Below are positions 50,636 through 59,918 of a stretch of 64,000 nt of DNA, one piece after another (the first letter of the stretch is position 1; every line of letters starts with the position of its first letter). This stretch comes from Bacteroidales bacterium. Its GTDB lineage: Bacteria > Bacteroidota > Bacteroidia > Bacteroidales > WCHB1-69. The stretch is taken from positions 98,273 through 162,272 of the forward strand of contig JAGCXN010000006.1 in NCBI GenBank assembly GCA_017961265.1, in the 5' to 3' direction. The notes beneath the pieces were generated by a model. That model saw only the letters and a program-made list of their open reading frames with translations, was not told where the DNA came from and did no database searches. The position numbers and the translations under genes were made by a program.

Positions 50636-51004
50636 TTATAAAAGATTTTTAATTTCATCTTGTGATAACTGCGTGTATTTCAAATCGGTAGGAGTACCAT
50701 CCTCCAATCGGAAATCCACACGGAACAGTTCCTCGTCATAGAAGGAGAGTTTGGAATTGGTGTTCGGGTTGCACTCTACATATATAATATGTAACGGGTC
50801 GAGCCCTTTGGCGTCGCAAATCTGCCTGATGAGCGACCCTCCGGCGTATGTGATGGAAGTGCCGGGGTTATCCTGATACAGCTCGGTCGTAATGATAACT
50901 GTAACATCTTCTTTCTTAATGATTTTCAATCCGCATTTAGAGGGCATATCCCATTGTCCGGCGAAATCGAAAATTTCATCAAAGTACTTGTCGTCAACTT
51001 TCAT
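50636..51004 (-). CDS. Small cytoplasmic protein of unknown function in polyene operon
   Basis: 122 residues, no signal peptide or membrane helix. Mixed alpha/beta pattern, with VTVIITTELYQDNPGTSITY in the middle and an acidic C-terminal part. No family recognised. It follows the radical SAM gene with a 46-base gap and precedes the secreted unknown protein by nine bases. Possible roles as an accessory or carrier subunit are speculation. Confidence 0.65.
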   Translation of the reverse strand: MKVDDKYFDEIFDFAGQWDMPSKCGLKIIKKEDVTVIITTELYQDNPGTSITYAGGSLIRQICDAKGLDPLHIIYVECNPNTNSKLSFYDEELFRVDFRLEDGTPTDLKYTQLSQDEIKNLL

Positions 51005-51050
51005 AATCTAAAATTCACTCTGAGCAAAAACGTGGCAAAAATACAACAAA

Positions 51051-52361
51051 TTAGAACAAGTTCGTCTTAGAGGCGGTGCGGTCCACAGTTTTGCCGAAGG
51101 TCTTGTTGGCCAGTTTGCGGTCGCGGGGACGGTAGGTGCCGTCCTCCATCTCGCGGAGCACCACATTGGTGAACAGCTTGAACATCTTCTCCTCCTGCGT
51201 CTCGTCGTGATAGAACGACTTCCAGGCATATTCGTAAAGCTCCTGCAAACGCTCGGGGCTCATGTGCTTGGGCTGATACACCACCTGGCCGGCGTTGTAA
51301 TGGTCCCAATCGTGGTCGAAGATACGGCCTTGGCGCATCAGGTCGTCGTAGGCCTTAGTGTGCGGGAACGGCGCCAGCACGGTGAACTCGGCGAGGTCAA
51401 GGTCAATCTTGAGGAGGAAGTCGATGAGACGGAGGATGTCGTCTTCGGTCTGGTTGTCCAAGCCCAACAAGATGGTGCCCTCCACGCCGATGCCGTAATC
51501 ATGGTACCGTTTCACACGCTCCTTGATGTAGTCGGAGGTGTCGTAAACGGCCTGATAGACGTACCATGCGCCGGCCTGCGCAGCGAGGTCGAGCACTTCG
51601 GGCTTGTCCTCAATGGTGTGGCTGATCCACTTCTTTTTCAGCGGTATCATCTCACGGAAAAGATCCATCTCCCACTGCGTGTCCTGCGCCAACGAGTTAT
51701 CGACGATAAACAGACGGTTGTTGTCGATAGTTTCAAGTTCCTCGATGGCTTTTTCAATGGGACGCGGGCGGAAACAGCGGCCGCCGAGGTACGAAACGGC
51801 ACAAGGATAGCAGCTGAAACGGCATCCGCGGGAGGCGTGGAACAGATCCACCATCTGCACTCCCTTATGGTTGTATAGCTCACGTTTGTAAAGGTCGCGG
51901 CGAGCCGGCCCCACCAGCTCAATCGGGGGCTGCTTGCCCATAAAGTTATAGACTTTCTTCAGCTGGCCCTTGCGCCAGTCGTCGAAAATCTGCTCCTGAC
52001 GACCTTCCGCCTCCCCCAGCGTGACACAGTCGGCGTGCAACAGCGTCTCCTCGGCATGAAGCATTGTGGAGATGCCGCCGAACATCACCTGCTTGCCGCG
52101 GCGACGGTACTCGTCGGCAATCGCCCAACCGCGCTTCACCTGCGTCGAAAGCATCATCGAAATCGCCACCAAATCACAAGGCTCGTCGAAATTCAGTTCC
52201 TCCACATTTTCATCCGTAAACGAAACTTCCACATATTCGGGCAGCGTGGCGGCATACACCACCGGACCGTGAGGCGGCAGATTAAAAGTGGTTTGTCCCG
52301 GCAGTTTCTTCCATTTCGGATAAATCAGTTTCAGTTTTATCGTATCAGGATCTCGTTTCAT
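51051..52361 (-). CDS. Cobalamin-binding-domain radical SAM enzyme
   Basis: 436 residues. An N-terminal Rossmann-like B12-binding-type domain (about 30-150: LVAISMMLSTQ, VMFGGISTML) lacks an obvious DxHxxG histidine, which is common in this class. The radical SAM cluster motif is C180-x3-C184-x2-C187 (SRGCRFSCYPC), and the barrel contains GVEGTILLGLDNQTEDDI. Relatives include BchE, hopanoid methylases and P-methylases. The start overlaps the exporter stop by four bases, which binds it firmly to the polyene operon. A methylation or rearrangement of the polyene or its head group is plausible, but the substrate is unknown. Confidence 0.85.
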   Translation of the reverse strand: MKRDPDTIKLKLIYPKWKKLPGQTTFNLPPHGPVVYAATLPEYVEVSFTDENVEELNFDEPCDLVAISMMLSTQVKRGWAIADEYRRRGKQVMFGGISTMLHAEETLLHADCVTLGEAEGRQEQIFDDWRKGQLKKVYNFMGKQPPIELVGPARRDLYKRELYNHKGVQMVDLFHASRGCRFSCYPCAVSYLGGRCFRPRPIEKAIEELETIDNNRLFIVDNSLAQDTQWEMDLFREMIPLKKKWISHTIEDKPEVLDLAAQAGAWYVYQAVYDTSDYIKERVKRYHDYGIGVEGTILLGLDNQTEDDILRLIDFLLKIDLDLAEFTVLAPFPHTKAYDDLMRQGRIFDHDWDHYNAGQVVYQPKHMSPERLQELYEYAWKSFYHDETQEEKMFKLFTNVVLREMEDGTYRPRDRKLANKTFGKTVDRTASKTNLF

Positions 52362-55300
52362 AACATCTCAATCACTAAATTATAATCTTTATCTGTTTGT
52401 TTTTCAATAAAATGAAGATTCTCAGGCCGTGAGGCGCAATGCTCGGCCACCAGGCGAAATTCCTTTGCGGGTTGGAGGGCAAAAATATGCAAATTTTTCT
52501 TTGCCAATGCCGCCAAAAGTACCCTTTCGCCATAACCGCAATTCCTCACTAACACGGCACCCTCCTCCGGAAGTTCGTCAATTCGTTTTTTAATATTTTC
52601 TAAATCAGAAAGTTGTCGTCTGCAACTCTGCTGAATTTCCTTTCCTTTATATAGATAATTCCCCTTTACCAACGGGAGCAGATAATCGACATTTTCCACT
52701 TCCCGTGAAATCTCAGCATACTTTTCCTGATAGAAATGACGGAAAGCACGTGTCTGCTCCAAAAAGGTCTTATCTTTTCTAAATTCTTGATTTTCAGATG
52801 ATATTCTTTCAAAAATAGAAATATCCACACGGCCTTTATGTAGGATGAACTCATTTTTCGGGAAGATGTGGCCGATGCCGTGTGTCACGATGGGTACGAT
52901 GTCGAGTCCGAGCCGCTCGGCAAGGAAGAACGCCCCCTGATGGAAGCGTAGGATGGAGCAGTCGGAGGAACGGGTGCCTTCAGGGAAGACCATCACCGAG
53001 TAGCCTTTCTCCACCAGTGTTTTCAGCTTCGGCAGGTTCTCCTCGATGCCGTCGGCCACCGGCAGGTAGTCGGCAAAGCGGATGATCCAGCCGTAGAACG
53101 GGCAGTTCCACACCCACCGGTTGGTGAGCACTACCACCTTCGGCGAAAGCAGCAGCGTATAGAGCAAGTCCAAGTGCGACTGATGGTTGCATAAAATCAC
53201 CGCAGGTTTCTCGAACGTTTCGCCGTGCGGGTTGCGGATTTCAAACGGCACCTGCGGCATCAGCTTCGCCAGCACCTTGAACGTACCGCACACCAACTGG
53301 TGGAATCCGCGTTTCGCCGCATCATTCCGCCGCAGGAAAACCAGCCCGAACAGGGCAATCAGCGACAGGACGAGAGTGCAGAGGAGAAACACCGTGAAGG
53401 AAAATACCGTTTTCAGCAGGTTCCACAAAGTGACGGGAATCGGGCGGAGCTGTCCCTTGGCCGTTGTCAACCATCTGAAAATCAGCGGTGGGAAGACGTA
53501 CGCCATCATCACCACCGAAAACATCCCGATAATCGTGACCTCCGCTAACGACCGCATCGCCGGATGTTTGGCGAAAATTAGCATCCCGATACCGATGAAC
53601 ATGATCGACGAGGAAAGGATGATGGAATTTTTGAACTGCGCCAGCATCTTTTTGCCGTAGGTGTATTCGTACATCACGCCCTCGGTGACGAAAATGGTGT
53701 AGTCGTCGCCTTGGCCGAAGATGAAAGTGGCAAGGATGATGTTGACGATGTTGAATTTCATGTCGAAAATGCCCATCAGGCCGAGGATCCAGACCCAGGC
53801 GAGGGTGAGCGGCACGAAGGCGGACAGGGCCAGTTCGATGCGTCCGAAGGAGAACAGCAGGAACGCAAAGACGATGAAACCGCAGATATACAACACGTAG
53901 TCGAAGTCGCCCGACAACGCCGTCACCATCCGCGAAATGACGGAAGTGTCGGTGAAGGCGAAAATGGCAGGATTCACGGTATTGAGCGTTCCCTCCACCC
54001 CTTCACGGCACGATTTCGGGACCTTCAACACGCTGTAAACCATCGTTTTGTCTTCCTTCATCACAAGATAGGAGGAAGCTAAATCCTGCACGATGGGATC
54101 GAAATAGGCTAACGGCTGCGGCGCGTAGTCGGCAGCGAGGATGGTTCGAAAATCATCGAAAGCGGCGGGATTGAAGCCAGAAGCCGTGACCTCTGCCTCA
54201 AAATCGGCAAGGAACGTCTCGCGACGCGAGGACCAGAAATCGTTCCACTGTGCCAAACGCTTCCGTTGGATTTCTTCCGAAGGCACGAAAACACTGATCC
54301 CGCTCAGTTTTGTTATCACACTGTCTGACAACATCTTGGTCAGCATAGGCGAAACAGTCTCGTAATTCCGCAGCGCCTGTTCGGGCGTCTCCCCTTCCGC
54401 CACACAATAGACCGTCTGCACCGAGGTGTCGGACTCCGCCACCAACTTGTCGAACGCAGCCCGCTGCTCGGCCGTCATATAGTTGATTTTGTGCATGTTC
54501 GTCTCAAACGAGGTGTGGGAACTGAAGAAGAGGAACACGACCGTCAGCACCAGAATGAGCGTGACAATCCACGGGGATTTTTCAGGATGAAATTCGGCCA
54601 CTTTTTGGAACGAAAGTTGTCCGGTTTTCCAATTTTCTGGCCGTTTTCCGAGGAAATGTGGCAGAAAAATGAGTACGAAACAGATGGTGCCGACCAGCAG
54701 CAGCGCGGCAAACAACCCGAGGTCGCTCATCGCGTCCGAACTGATGAACAGCAGGCTCAGGAACGCACCCACCGTGGTGATGTTGCCAATCAGCAACGGA
54801 TTGACAATCTCCTTGATTATCTGACGTTTGTCTTCAGTTCTTTTGAAATGGGAAATCAGATGGATGGGGTAGTTCACCGCAATGCCGATGATGATGGAAG
54901 CCACCCCGACCGCAATCAGTGATACGGGATTTTTGAACAGCACAATCAGTCCGAGGGCGAACAGTCCACCGAAGGATAACGTACAAATTATCAGTAGGAT
55001 ACTTTTGAAATTCCGATAGTAATAGACTAGCAGGGCGACAATGAAAACCAGCGAGAGCAAGATCGCCCAAACGCTGTCCTTCTTAATCTGTCGGGAGTTG
55101 GTCAACGACACTTGCGACGCCCCGAAACTACTGATTTTCACTTGGTTGTCAAAATCCGCAGCCACGGAATCCACGGTGCGATCAATCAGTTCAATCAGTT
55201 TGGCGTTGTTGGCAGTTTCGCTGACGGGATAGCGTGAGGTGACCACCACGACCGCCTCGTCACCCTGACGGTTGAAGATATAACCGTCCTCCTGATGGTA

Positions 55301-55891
55301 TTCATCATTGTATTGGAATCCCGAAAGTTTCTGCAACAGATTGGCCGACAGGAACAAAGGGTCAGACAAAATCACATCCTGCGCCAATCCCGACGGCGTG
55401 GAAAGAATGAACTTGTCGGTTTCTAACTGCGCAGCGATATGACTGCGGTCCAACAGCGTGTCCATCCGTTCATAATCCTCAGTTTCAAGAAAATAAGGCA
55501 TATTTTGCAGGACGAAAGCGGTGATTTCCGCCATCTTCTCCTGCTCAATACGGTAGAGGATGTCCTTGGTCAAATCTGCCGTATCTTCGGAAGAAAGCCT
55601 TTCAGCAACGGCCTCAACGGCCGACGTAAGCAAGTCATAGTCAACATCTTCCCCATTTTTATTCGCTTCTGAAATCGAAATGACGATACGGTTGTCGGCA
55701 CCGATATGCTGGTAAGCATAATTGACGCGCTTGTTGTCGCCCCCTTTCGGGAAAAAACTCCCGATATCTTCCACAAAGCGGAGCCGCGTCACCCCAAACA
55801 CGCAACCGGCGATGAGAACGAGCAGCAGCGCCCACAAAAAGAGGGGCTTTTTCTCGAAAAAATCGTACAGTTTGACAAAAAAGTGGCGCAT
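52358..55891 (-). CDS. MMPL/RND-type exporter fused to PlsC-like acyltransferase
   Basis: 1177 residues. Membrane helices at about 14-34, 255-400, 435-455, 665-810 and 835-860 with two large outer loops form an MMPL (RND) transporter. Residues about 880-1070 are an acyltransferase with NHQSHLDLLYT (HX4D) and FPEGTRSSD. The last 100 residues (VLVRNCGYGERVLLAAL) resemble a SAM-methyltransferase-like fold, incomplete. In aryl-polyene clusters MMPL proteins move the finished lipid across the envelope. Here export and acyl transfer are one polypeptide. It overlaps the radical SAM gene by four bases. Confidence 0.88.
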   Translation of the reverse strand: MRHFFVKLYDFFEKKPLFLWALLLVLIAGCVFGVTRLRFVEDIGSFFPKGGDNKRVNYAYQHIGADNRIVISISEANKNGEDVDYDLLTSAVEAVAERLSSEDTADLTKDILYRIEQEKMAEITAFVLQNMPYFLETEDYERMDTLLDRSHIAAQLETDKFILSTPSGLAQDVILSDPLFLSANLLQKLSGFQYNDEYHQEDGYIFNRQGDEAVVVVTSRYPVSETANNAKLIELIDRTVDSVAADFDNQVKISSFGASQVSLTNSRQIKKDSVWAILLSLVFIVALLVYYYRNFKSILLIICTLSFGGLFALGLIVLFKNPVSLIAVGVASIIIGIAVNYPIHLISHFKRTEDKRQIIKEIVNPLLIGNITTVGAFLSLLFISSDAMSDLGLFAALLLVGTICFVLIFLPHFLGKRPENWKTGQLSFQKVAEFHPEKSPWIVTLILVLTVVFLFFSSHTSFETNMHKINYMTAEQRAAFDKLVAESDTSVQTVYCVAEGETPEQALRNYETVSPMLTKMLSDSVITKLSGISVFVPSEEIQRKRLAQWNDFWSSRRETFLADFEAEVTASGFNPAAFDDFRTILAADYAPQPLAYFDPIVQDLASSYLVMKEDKTMVYSVLKVPKSCREGVEGTLNTVNPAIFAFTDTSVISRMVTALSGDFDYVLYICGFIVFAFLLFSFGRIELALSAFVPLTLAWVWILGLMGIFDMKFNIVNIILATFIFGQGDDYTIFVTEGVMYEYTYGKKMLAQFKNSIILSSSIMFIGIGMLIFAKHPAMRSLAEVTIIGMFSVVMMAYVFPPLIFRWLTTAKGQLRPIPVTLWNLLKTVFSFTVFLLCTLVLSLIALFGLVFLRRNDAAKRGFHQLVCGTFKVLAKLMPQVPFEIRNPHGETFEKPAVILCNHQSHLDLLYTLLLSPKVVVLTNRWVWNCPFYGWIIRFADYLPVADGIEENLPKLKTLVEKGYSVMVFPEGTRSSDCSILRFHQGAFFLAERLGLDIVPIVTHGIGHIFPKNEFILHKGRVDISIFERISSENQEFRKDKTFLEQTRAFRHFYQEKYAEISREVENVDYLLPLVKGNYLYKGKEIQQSCRRQLSDLENIKKRIDELPEEGAVLVRNCGYGERVLLAALAKKNLHIFALQPAKEFRLVAEHCASRPENLHFIEKQTDKDYNLVIEML

Positions 55892-55894
55892 TTT

Positions 55895-56623
55895 TTAATG
55901 GAAAATCTTGTGGAAAAGCATAGACGGATAGCCGTAAACAATGGCGAGAATACAGAAAATAGTATTTAAAACACTGATTCTGAAGAAATCCACGTTCGGA
56001 CGGAAGTGCGACACACGCTCCTCCTTGGGGGGATAATAGACGTGGATGGGCACCGGAATCAGTTGGATACCGCGCCACGCACTCCGCACCAAAATCTCCA
56101 GTTCCGTTTCGTAACGATTGGTGAACAAGCGCATTTTGCCCATCTTCCGCAATGGATAGAGCCGGTAGCCCGACTGTGTGTCAGGCAGCGAATGGGCCGT
56201 CTGCACCACAAACCAGAAATTGGAGAACTTGTTGGCAAAGGTGTTCTTCTGCGGCATATTGGGATGGTCCATCCCACGGCTTCCAATTAGCAGGGAATCA
56301 GGATGTTGCTTAATTTCCTGATAAAAGACAGGGAGGTCATCCACCAGATGTTGGCCGTCGGAGTCCATCGTGATGGCGTAGTCGTAACCGCGCCGCACCG
56401 CTTCACGGAAGGCCGTCTTCAAAGCGTGTCCCTTACCTCGGTTCGGCGTATATTCGATAGCGATGATGGAATCACCGAACTCTTTGATAATCTGTGAGGT
56501 GGAATCGGTAGAACCATCGTTTATCACCATCACATCGTCACACACCGTCCGCACCGACCGGATGACTTCCGCCAACGTACGCTCGTTGTTGTAGGTGGGG
56601 ATGATGATGCAGGTGCGTTCCAT
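55895..56623 (-). CDS. Family 2 glycosyltransferase of polyene operon
   Basis: 242 residues. GT2 marks: IIIPTYNNERTL, VINDGSTDST and the DXD-type MDSDGQH. A hydrophobic C-terminal segment (about 215-235) suggests membrane attachment. Related to dolichyl-phosphate-sugar synthase-like proteins. In aryl-polyene clusters this position encodes a transferase acting on the lipid head group. It begins 18 bases after the dehydratase stop and ends three bases before the exporter start. Confidence 0.88.
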   Translation of the reverse strand: MERTCIIIPTYNNERTLAEVIRSVRTVCDDVMVINDGSTDSTSQIIKEFGDSIIAIEYTPNRGKGHALKTAFREAVRRGYDYAITMDSDGQHLVDDLPVFYQEIKQHPDSLLIGSRGMDHPNMPQKNTFANKFSNFWFVVQTAHSLPDTQSGYRLYPLRKMGKMRLFTNRYETELEILVRSAWRGIQLIPVPIHVYYPPKEERVSHFRPNVDFFRISVLNTIFCILAIVYGYPSMLFHKIFH

Positions 56624-56641
56624 CTTTGTTGATTAGAAGAC

Positions 56642-57001
56642 TTATTCACAGAGTGTTACTTTCATCATTGCGTAGGTAGTTCCCTCATTATGAATGAGGC
56701 ACTTGGTTGCATAGCCGCCTTCGGCTTCCGTCCAAAGGATGTCGAAAGAGACCGACTCCACCTTATCGGGATGGATTACCTGCACGAACTTGACGTTTTG
56801 AGCAGATGAAAGCTGAAGTTTCTTTCCTAACACTTTGGATGACAGCAGACTCACCATCTCCACCAAGCAGGCACCGGGCACTACAGGCATTGTCGGAAAA
56901 TGGCCTTGAAAAATGGGATGATTTACGTTAAAACGAACCGCAATAATCGCCGAATTTTCGGTAATTGTTTCGTTTATAATGGAATAGAAATCTTCTAACA
57001 T
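56642..57001 (-). CDS. 3-hydroxyacyl-ACP dehydratase-like hotdog protein (FabZ type)
   Basis: 119 residues, single hotdog fold. The motif HPIFQGHFPTMPVVPG carries the FabZ-type active-site His (GHFP), and Glu in ACLVEM completes the usual pair. It should remove water from 3-hydroxyacyl-ACP during polyene chain extension. One base separates it from the EamA-like gene. Confidence 0.88.
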   Translation of the reverse strand: MLEDFYSIINETITENSAIIAVRFNVNHPIFQGHFPTMPVVPGACLVEMVSLLSSKVLGKKLQLSSAQNVKFVQVIHPDKVESVSFDILWTEAEGGYATKCLIHNEGTTYAMMKVTLCE

Positions 57002-57002
57002 A

Positions 57003-57356
57003 CTATTTCACAATGAAAAAAACGCCAATCATTACAATCACCACACCAATCCAGCGGGTGAGCGGAACGGCTTCGTGCAAAATAAAATGAGCGGACAGTA
57101 AACCAATAATATAACTAATTGACAATAAAGGATATGCCACGCTAAATTCGTATTTTTTCAAGACATACATCCAGATGAACATTGCCGACAGGGCGCAAAG
57201 TCCGGAAGCGGCGAACTGCCATGTGGTGAAGACGGTTTTGAAGTACTGCCACGACCACGAGAACTTGCCGAAAAGCTCCACAGAGATTTTCAGAAAGGTC
57301 TGCGCGGCCACCAGCACCACCGACTGCAGTATAATTAACAGAATCAGAACTATCAT
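57003..57356 (-). CDS. EamA/SMR-like four-helix membrane protein
   Basis: 117 residues with four membrane helices covering nearly the whole length. It has the size and helix pattern of small multidrug resistance proteins and of the ArnE/ArnF flippase subunits, with the LLSISYIIGLLSAHF segment in helix 3. Such half-size proteins work as dimers to flip lipids or export small molecules. In this operon a lipid flippase role is plausible. Its start overlaps the upstream ketosynthase-like stop by four bases. Confidence 0.8.
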   Translation of the reverse strand: MIVLILLIILQSVVLVAAQTFLKISVELFGKFSWSWQYFKTVFTTWQFAASGLCALSAMFIWMYVLKKYEFSVAYPLLSISYIIGLLSAHFILHEAVPLTRWIGVVIVMIGVFFIVK

Positions 57357-58420
57357 TTTGTCAAAAGGACTATGGAATGGTCTCTATCATGGAAATGGTT
57401 GTAAACCAAGATGTTTTTCGGCTCTTTTTGGAAGTTGTCAGCCTCATCGGGATTGAAGAAAAGATGATACGGAATCCGCCCTTCGTGCAGGCAGACCGCA
57501 CCGACATAGACTCCGAACGACGATGCACTGAACGACTCACCGAATATTTGTTTGTACCAAAGCATGGGCGTATTTTGGAAAACATGCTTCCGCAATTCAT
57601 GATATACATCATCATTGTCCTGATCTCCACTCAACCCCATTACAACGGCATCTATTTCACTCAATGGCAATTTATTACGAAGAAGAATGTCATTGATGGC
57701 ATGACGCGACTGAAGGATGCCGGGGCGATAAAACATCTCCATATCCTTCAATTCGCAGAGAGTAGTATCCTTTTTTTGCATTGAAAGCAGCATACTCAGC
57801 GAACAACTGCCAGAGATGGCACCTCCCTCCTCACCTTTCCGCAACTGCTCAAGCGTATAAAAATTGGTTTTCCAATAACCCAACTTGCTCAACATCAAGA
57901 AATAATCTGGAGTCATCTCATCATGCGCACCTACCAAAGCCGTCCCAATCTTACCGAGAGAAAGCTGCATAAAAGCATCGAAGAGGGCGCTATCGAACGA
58001 GGTACCACGGTGGGAATAAGTGCTGTTGTATCCGTGACACTTCAGTCGGAGGGCAATCTGCGAACTGATGGTATTGTGGGTGGACTGCATAAAAGAAGTC
58101 GGCGGAAGGCACTCTTCGTCATTGTCTATCACAGCATTAAGGAACTTTTCGGTATGTTCCACGCAGCCCAGTCCCGTACCGGAAATGATGGCATCCGGCA
58201 TTTCGCAATCCCCTTTGCGAAGTGCGTCCGCAGAAGTCACCAACGCCCGTTTCACCAATGTTCCCATCCGACGAGCTTCCATTGGAGAAATAAACGGTTT
58301 GTAATCAGGCTCTTCCGATTTCATAAAAAAAGAATCAGGGATGATCGGCATCTCCATCCACTCCTCCGAAAGAGGCTTTTGGATGGAAATATGGGAGGCT
58401 GATTGTATATAAATACTCAT
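57353..58420 (-). CDS. Ketosynthase-like chain-length-factor subunit (no catalytic Cys)
   Basis: 355 residues from the ATG at 58420; the frame opens nine codons earlier, but that start would overlap the neighbouring gene. The thiolase-like fold is clear, yet the nucleophile position reads YSHRGTSFDSAL, with no Cys near residues 139-141. This matches the chain-length-factor or initiation subunits that pair with an active ketosynthase. The partner is most likely the KS gene two bases upstream. It should shape chain length rather than catalyse condensation. Confidence 0.82.
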   Translation of the reverse strand: MSIYIQSASHISIQKPLSEEWMEMPIIPDSFFMKSEEPDYKPFISPMEARRMGTLVKRALVTSADALRKGDCEMPDAIISGTGLGCVEHTEKFLNAVIDNDEECLPPTSFMQSTHNTISSQIALRLKCHGYNSTYSHRGTSFDSALFDAFMQLSLGKIGTALVGAHDEMTPDYFLMLSKLGYWKTNFYTLEQLRKGEEGGAISGSCSLSMLLSMQKKDTTLCELKDMEMFYRPGILQSRHAINDILLRNKLPLSEIDAVVMGLSGDQDNDDVYHELRKHVFQNTPMLWYKQIFGESFSASSFGVYVGAVCLHEGRIPYHLFFNPDEADNFQKEPKNILVYNHFHDRDHSIVLLTK

Positions 58421-58422
58421 AA

Positions 58423-59625
58423 TTAGCTGATTTTTGAAAAGATACAAGAGGAATCATTGCCACCAAAACCGAATGAATTGGTCAGAACATGCTGGAGTTC
58501 GACCTCTTGCTTCACTTCCGTAACAGGTGTAAAATTCAAAGAATCAATCTTTTCCGAAAAATTAAGATTGGCTGGGATAAAGCTCCGTATCAGAGCGAGA
58601 ATGGAGATAGCCGCCTCCACACCGCCCGACGCACTCGTAGTGTGCCCCGTGTAAGACTTGGTGGAGGAGACAGGCGGCATGTGGTCACCGAAAACACGCA
58701 TCATTGCATGGCCCTCGCTCTCATCATTATTGGGAGTACCTGTGCCGTGCGCATTAACATAGTCAATATCAGAAGGTTGTAGGCCCGCCATTGCGAGTGC
58801 CTCCATCATCGACTGGTACGCTCCTTCGCCCTCTGGCGACGACGCGGTCTGGTGGAAAGCGTCGCAGCGGTTGCCGTAGCCCGAAAGCTGACATAGCAAA
58901 TTGACCCCGCGCTGACGGGCGGTTTCCTCCCGTTCCATCACGAGGTACGCCGCACCCTCACCGAGATTCAGTCCGTTGCGGTTCTTGTCGAACGGACGGC
59001 ACGGCTCATGATCCAGAATCATCAAAGAGTTGAAGCCATCCAGATGGAACTTGCTCAAACATTCGGTGCCTCCAACCACGACGATGTCGGTGCGGTTCAA
59101 TTTCAGCATATTGGCACCCAATATGATAGCATTTGCTGCCGACGAACACGCAGTGGAAATGGTGGTCATCATCTCGAACCCATACGGATTGGCCTGACCA
59201 ATCATGTCGGTACAGGCACCGCAGTCGTGCAGAGCAATGTACTCATCACGATCGCGGGTGTGAAGAAAGTCGTAATAGTACTGCTCGCTCTTTTCCATAC
59301 CTCCAACCGTGGTGCCGGAAATGAACGCCATCTTCCACGATCTGTCTCGGGGAAGCAGGCTTGCCGATGCCAGTGCCTCACGAAGGGCAGCGGCCCCCAG
59401 CAGAGAGGTGCGCGTGATGGACGCATCCTCCTTAATAAACAGAATCTCACGAAGTTCCTCGTCACTGAACGGAACCTCACCCACAGGCAAGTCCGTATGT
59501 TTCGACTTGAGGTACTTCATCTTCCCGATACCCGAACGACCCTCCAGAAGGCGAGCATACGTATCATCGGCACCCATACCGAGCGCAGAGATGATTCCTA
59601 ATCCCGTTACTACAATTCGCGACAT
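58423..59625 (-). CDS. Beta-ketoacyl-ACP synthase, active, second polyene operon
   Basis: 400 residues, FabF-like. Active site intact: ISTACSSAAN (Cys160), NAHGTGTPNND (His293) and YTGHTTSASGG (His328). It probably forms a heterodimer with the Cys-less subunit encoded directly downstream and extends the polyene chain from ACP-bound units. The ACP gene ends three bases upstream of its start. Confidence 0.93.
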   Translation of the reverse strand: MSRIVVTGLGIISALGMGADDTYARLLEGRSGIGKMKYLKSKHTDLPVGEVPFSDEELREILFIKEDASITRTSLLGAAALREALASASLLPRDRSWKMAFISGTTVGGMEKSEQYYYDFLHTRDRDEYIALHDCGACTDMIGQANPYGFEMMTTISTACSSAANAIILGANMLKLNRTDIVVVGGTECLSKFHLDGFNSLMILDHEPCRPFDKNRNGLNLGEGAAYLVMEREETARQRGVNLLCQLSGYGNRCDAFHQTASSPEGEGAYQSMMEALAMAGLQPSDIDYVNAHGTGTPNNDESEGHAMMRVFGDHMPPVSSTKSYTGHTTSASGGVEAAISILALIRSFIPANLNFSEKIDSLNFTPVTEVKQEVELQHVLTNSFGFGGNDSSCIFSKIS

Positions 59626-59628
59626 TAA

Positions 59629-59886
59629 CTATTTGGTTCTATGAGCGTTGATATATTCTGCCATCACTTTGACAGACTTGAAAATCTCTTTTCCTTCGTT
59701 GGCATTCTGCAACTTGATGCCGTAATTTTTCTCCATCAGAACAATAAGTTCCAGAGCATCAATTGAATCCAAACCAAGACCTTCGCCAAACAGCGGGGCA
59801 TTCTCGTCAATGTCGGCAGGAGTCATCCCTTCCAGATTCAACACTTCAATAATCTCTTTCTTGAGTTCTTCAATTAAATTTTCCAT
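59629..59886 (-). CDS. Acyl carrier protein, second polyene operon
   Basis: 85 residues with the attachment motif GLGLDSIDALEL (Ser41). It lies between two ketosynthase genes, three bases before the next start, and is distinct in sequence from the ACP of the first locus. It should carry the growing polyene. Confidence 0.93.
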   Translation of the reverse strand: MENLIEELKKEIIEVLNLEGMTPADIDENAPLFGEGLGLDSIDALELIVLMEKNYGIKLQNANEGKEIFKSVKVMAEYINAHRTK

Positions 59887-59918
59887 TTTAATGTTTATTT
59901 GTTTATTCGTTGATTCGT

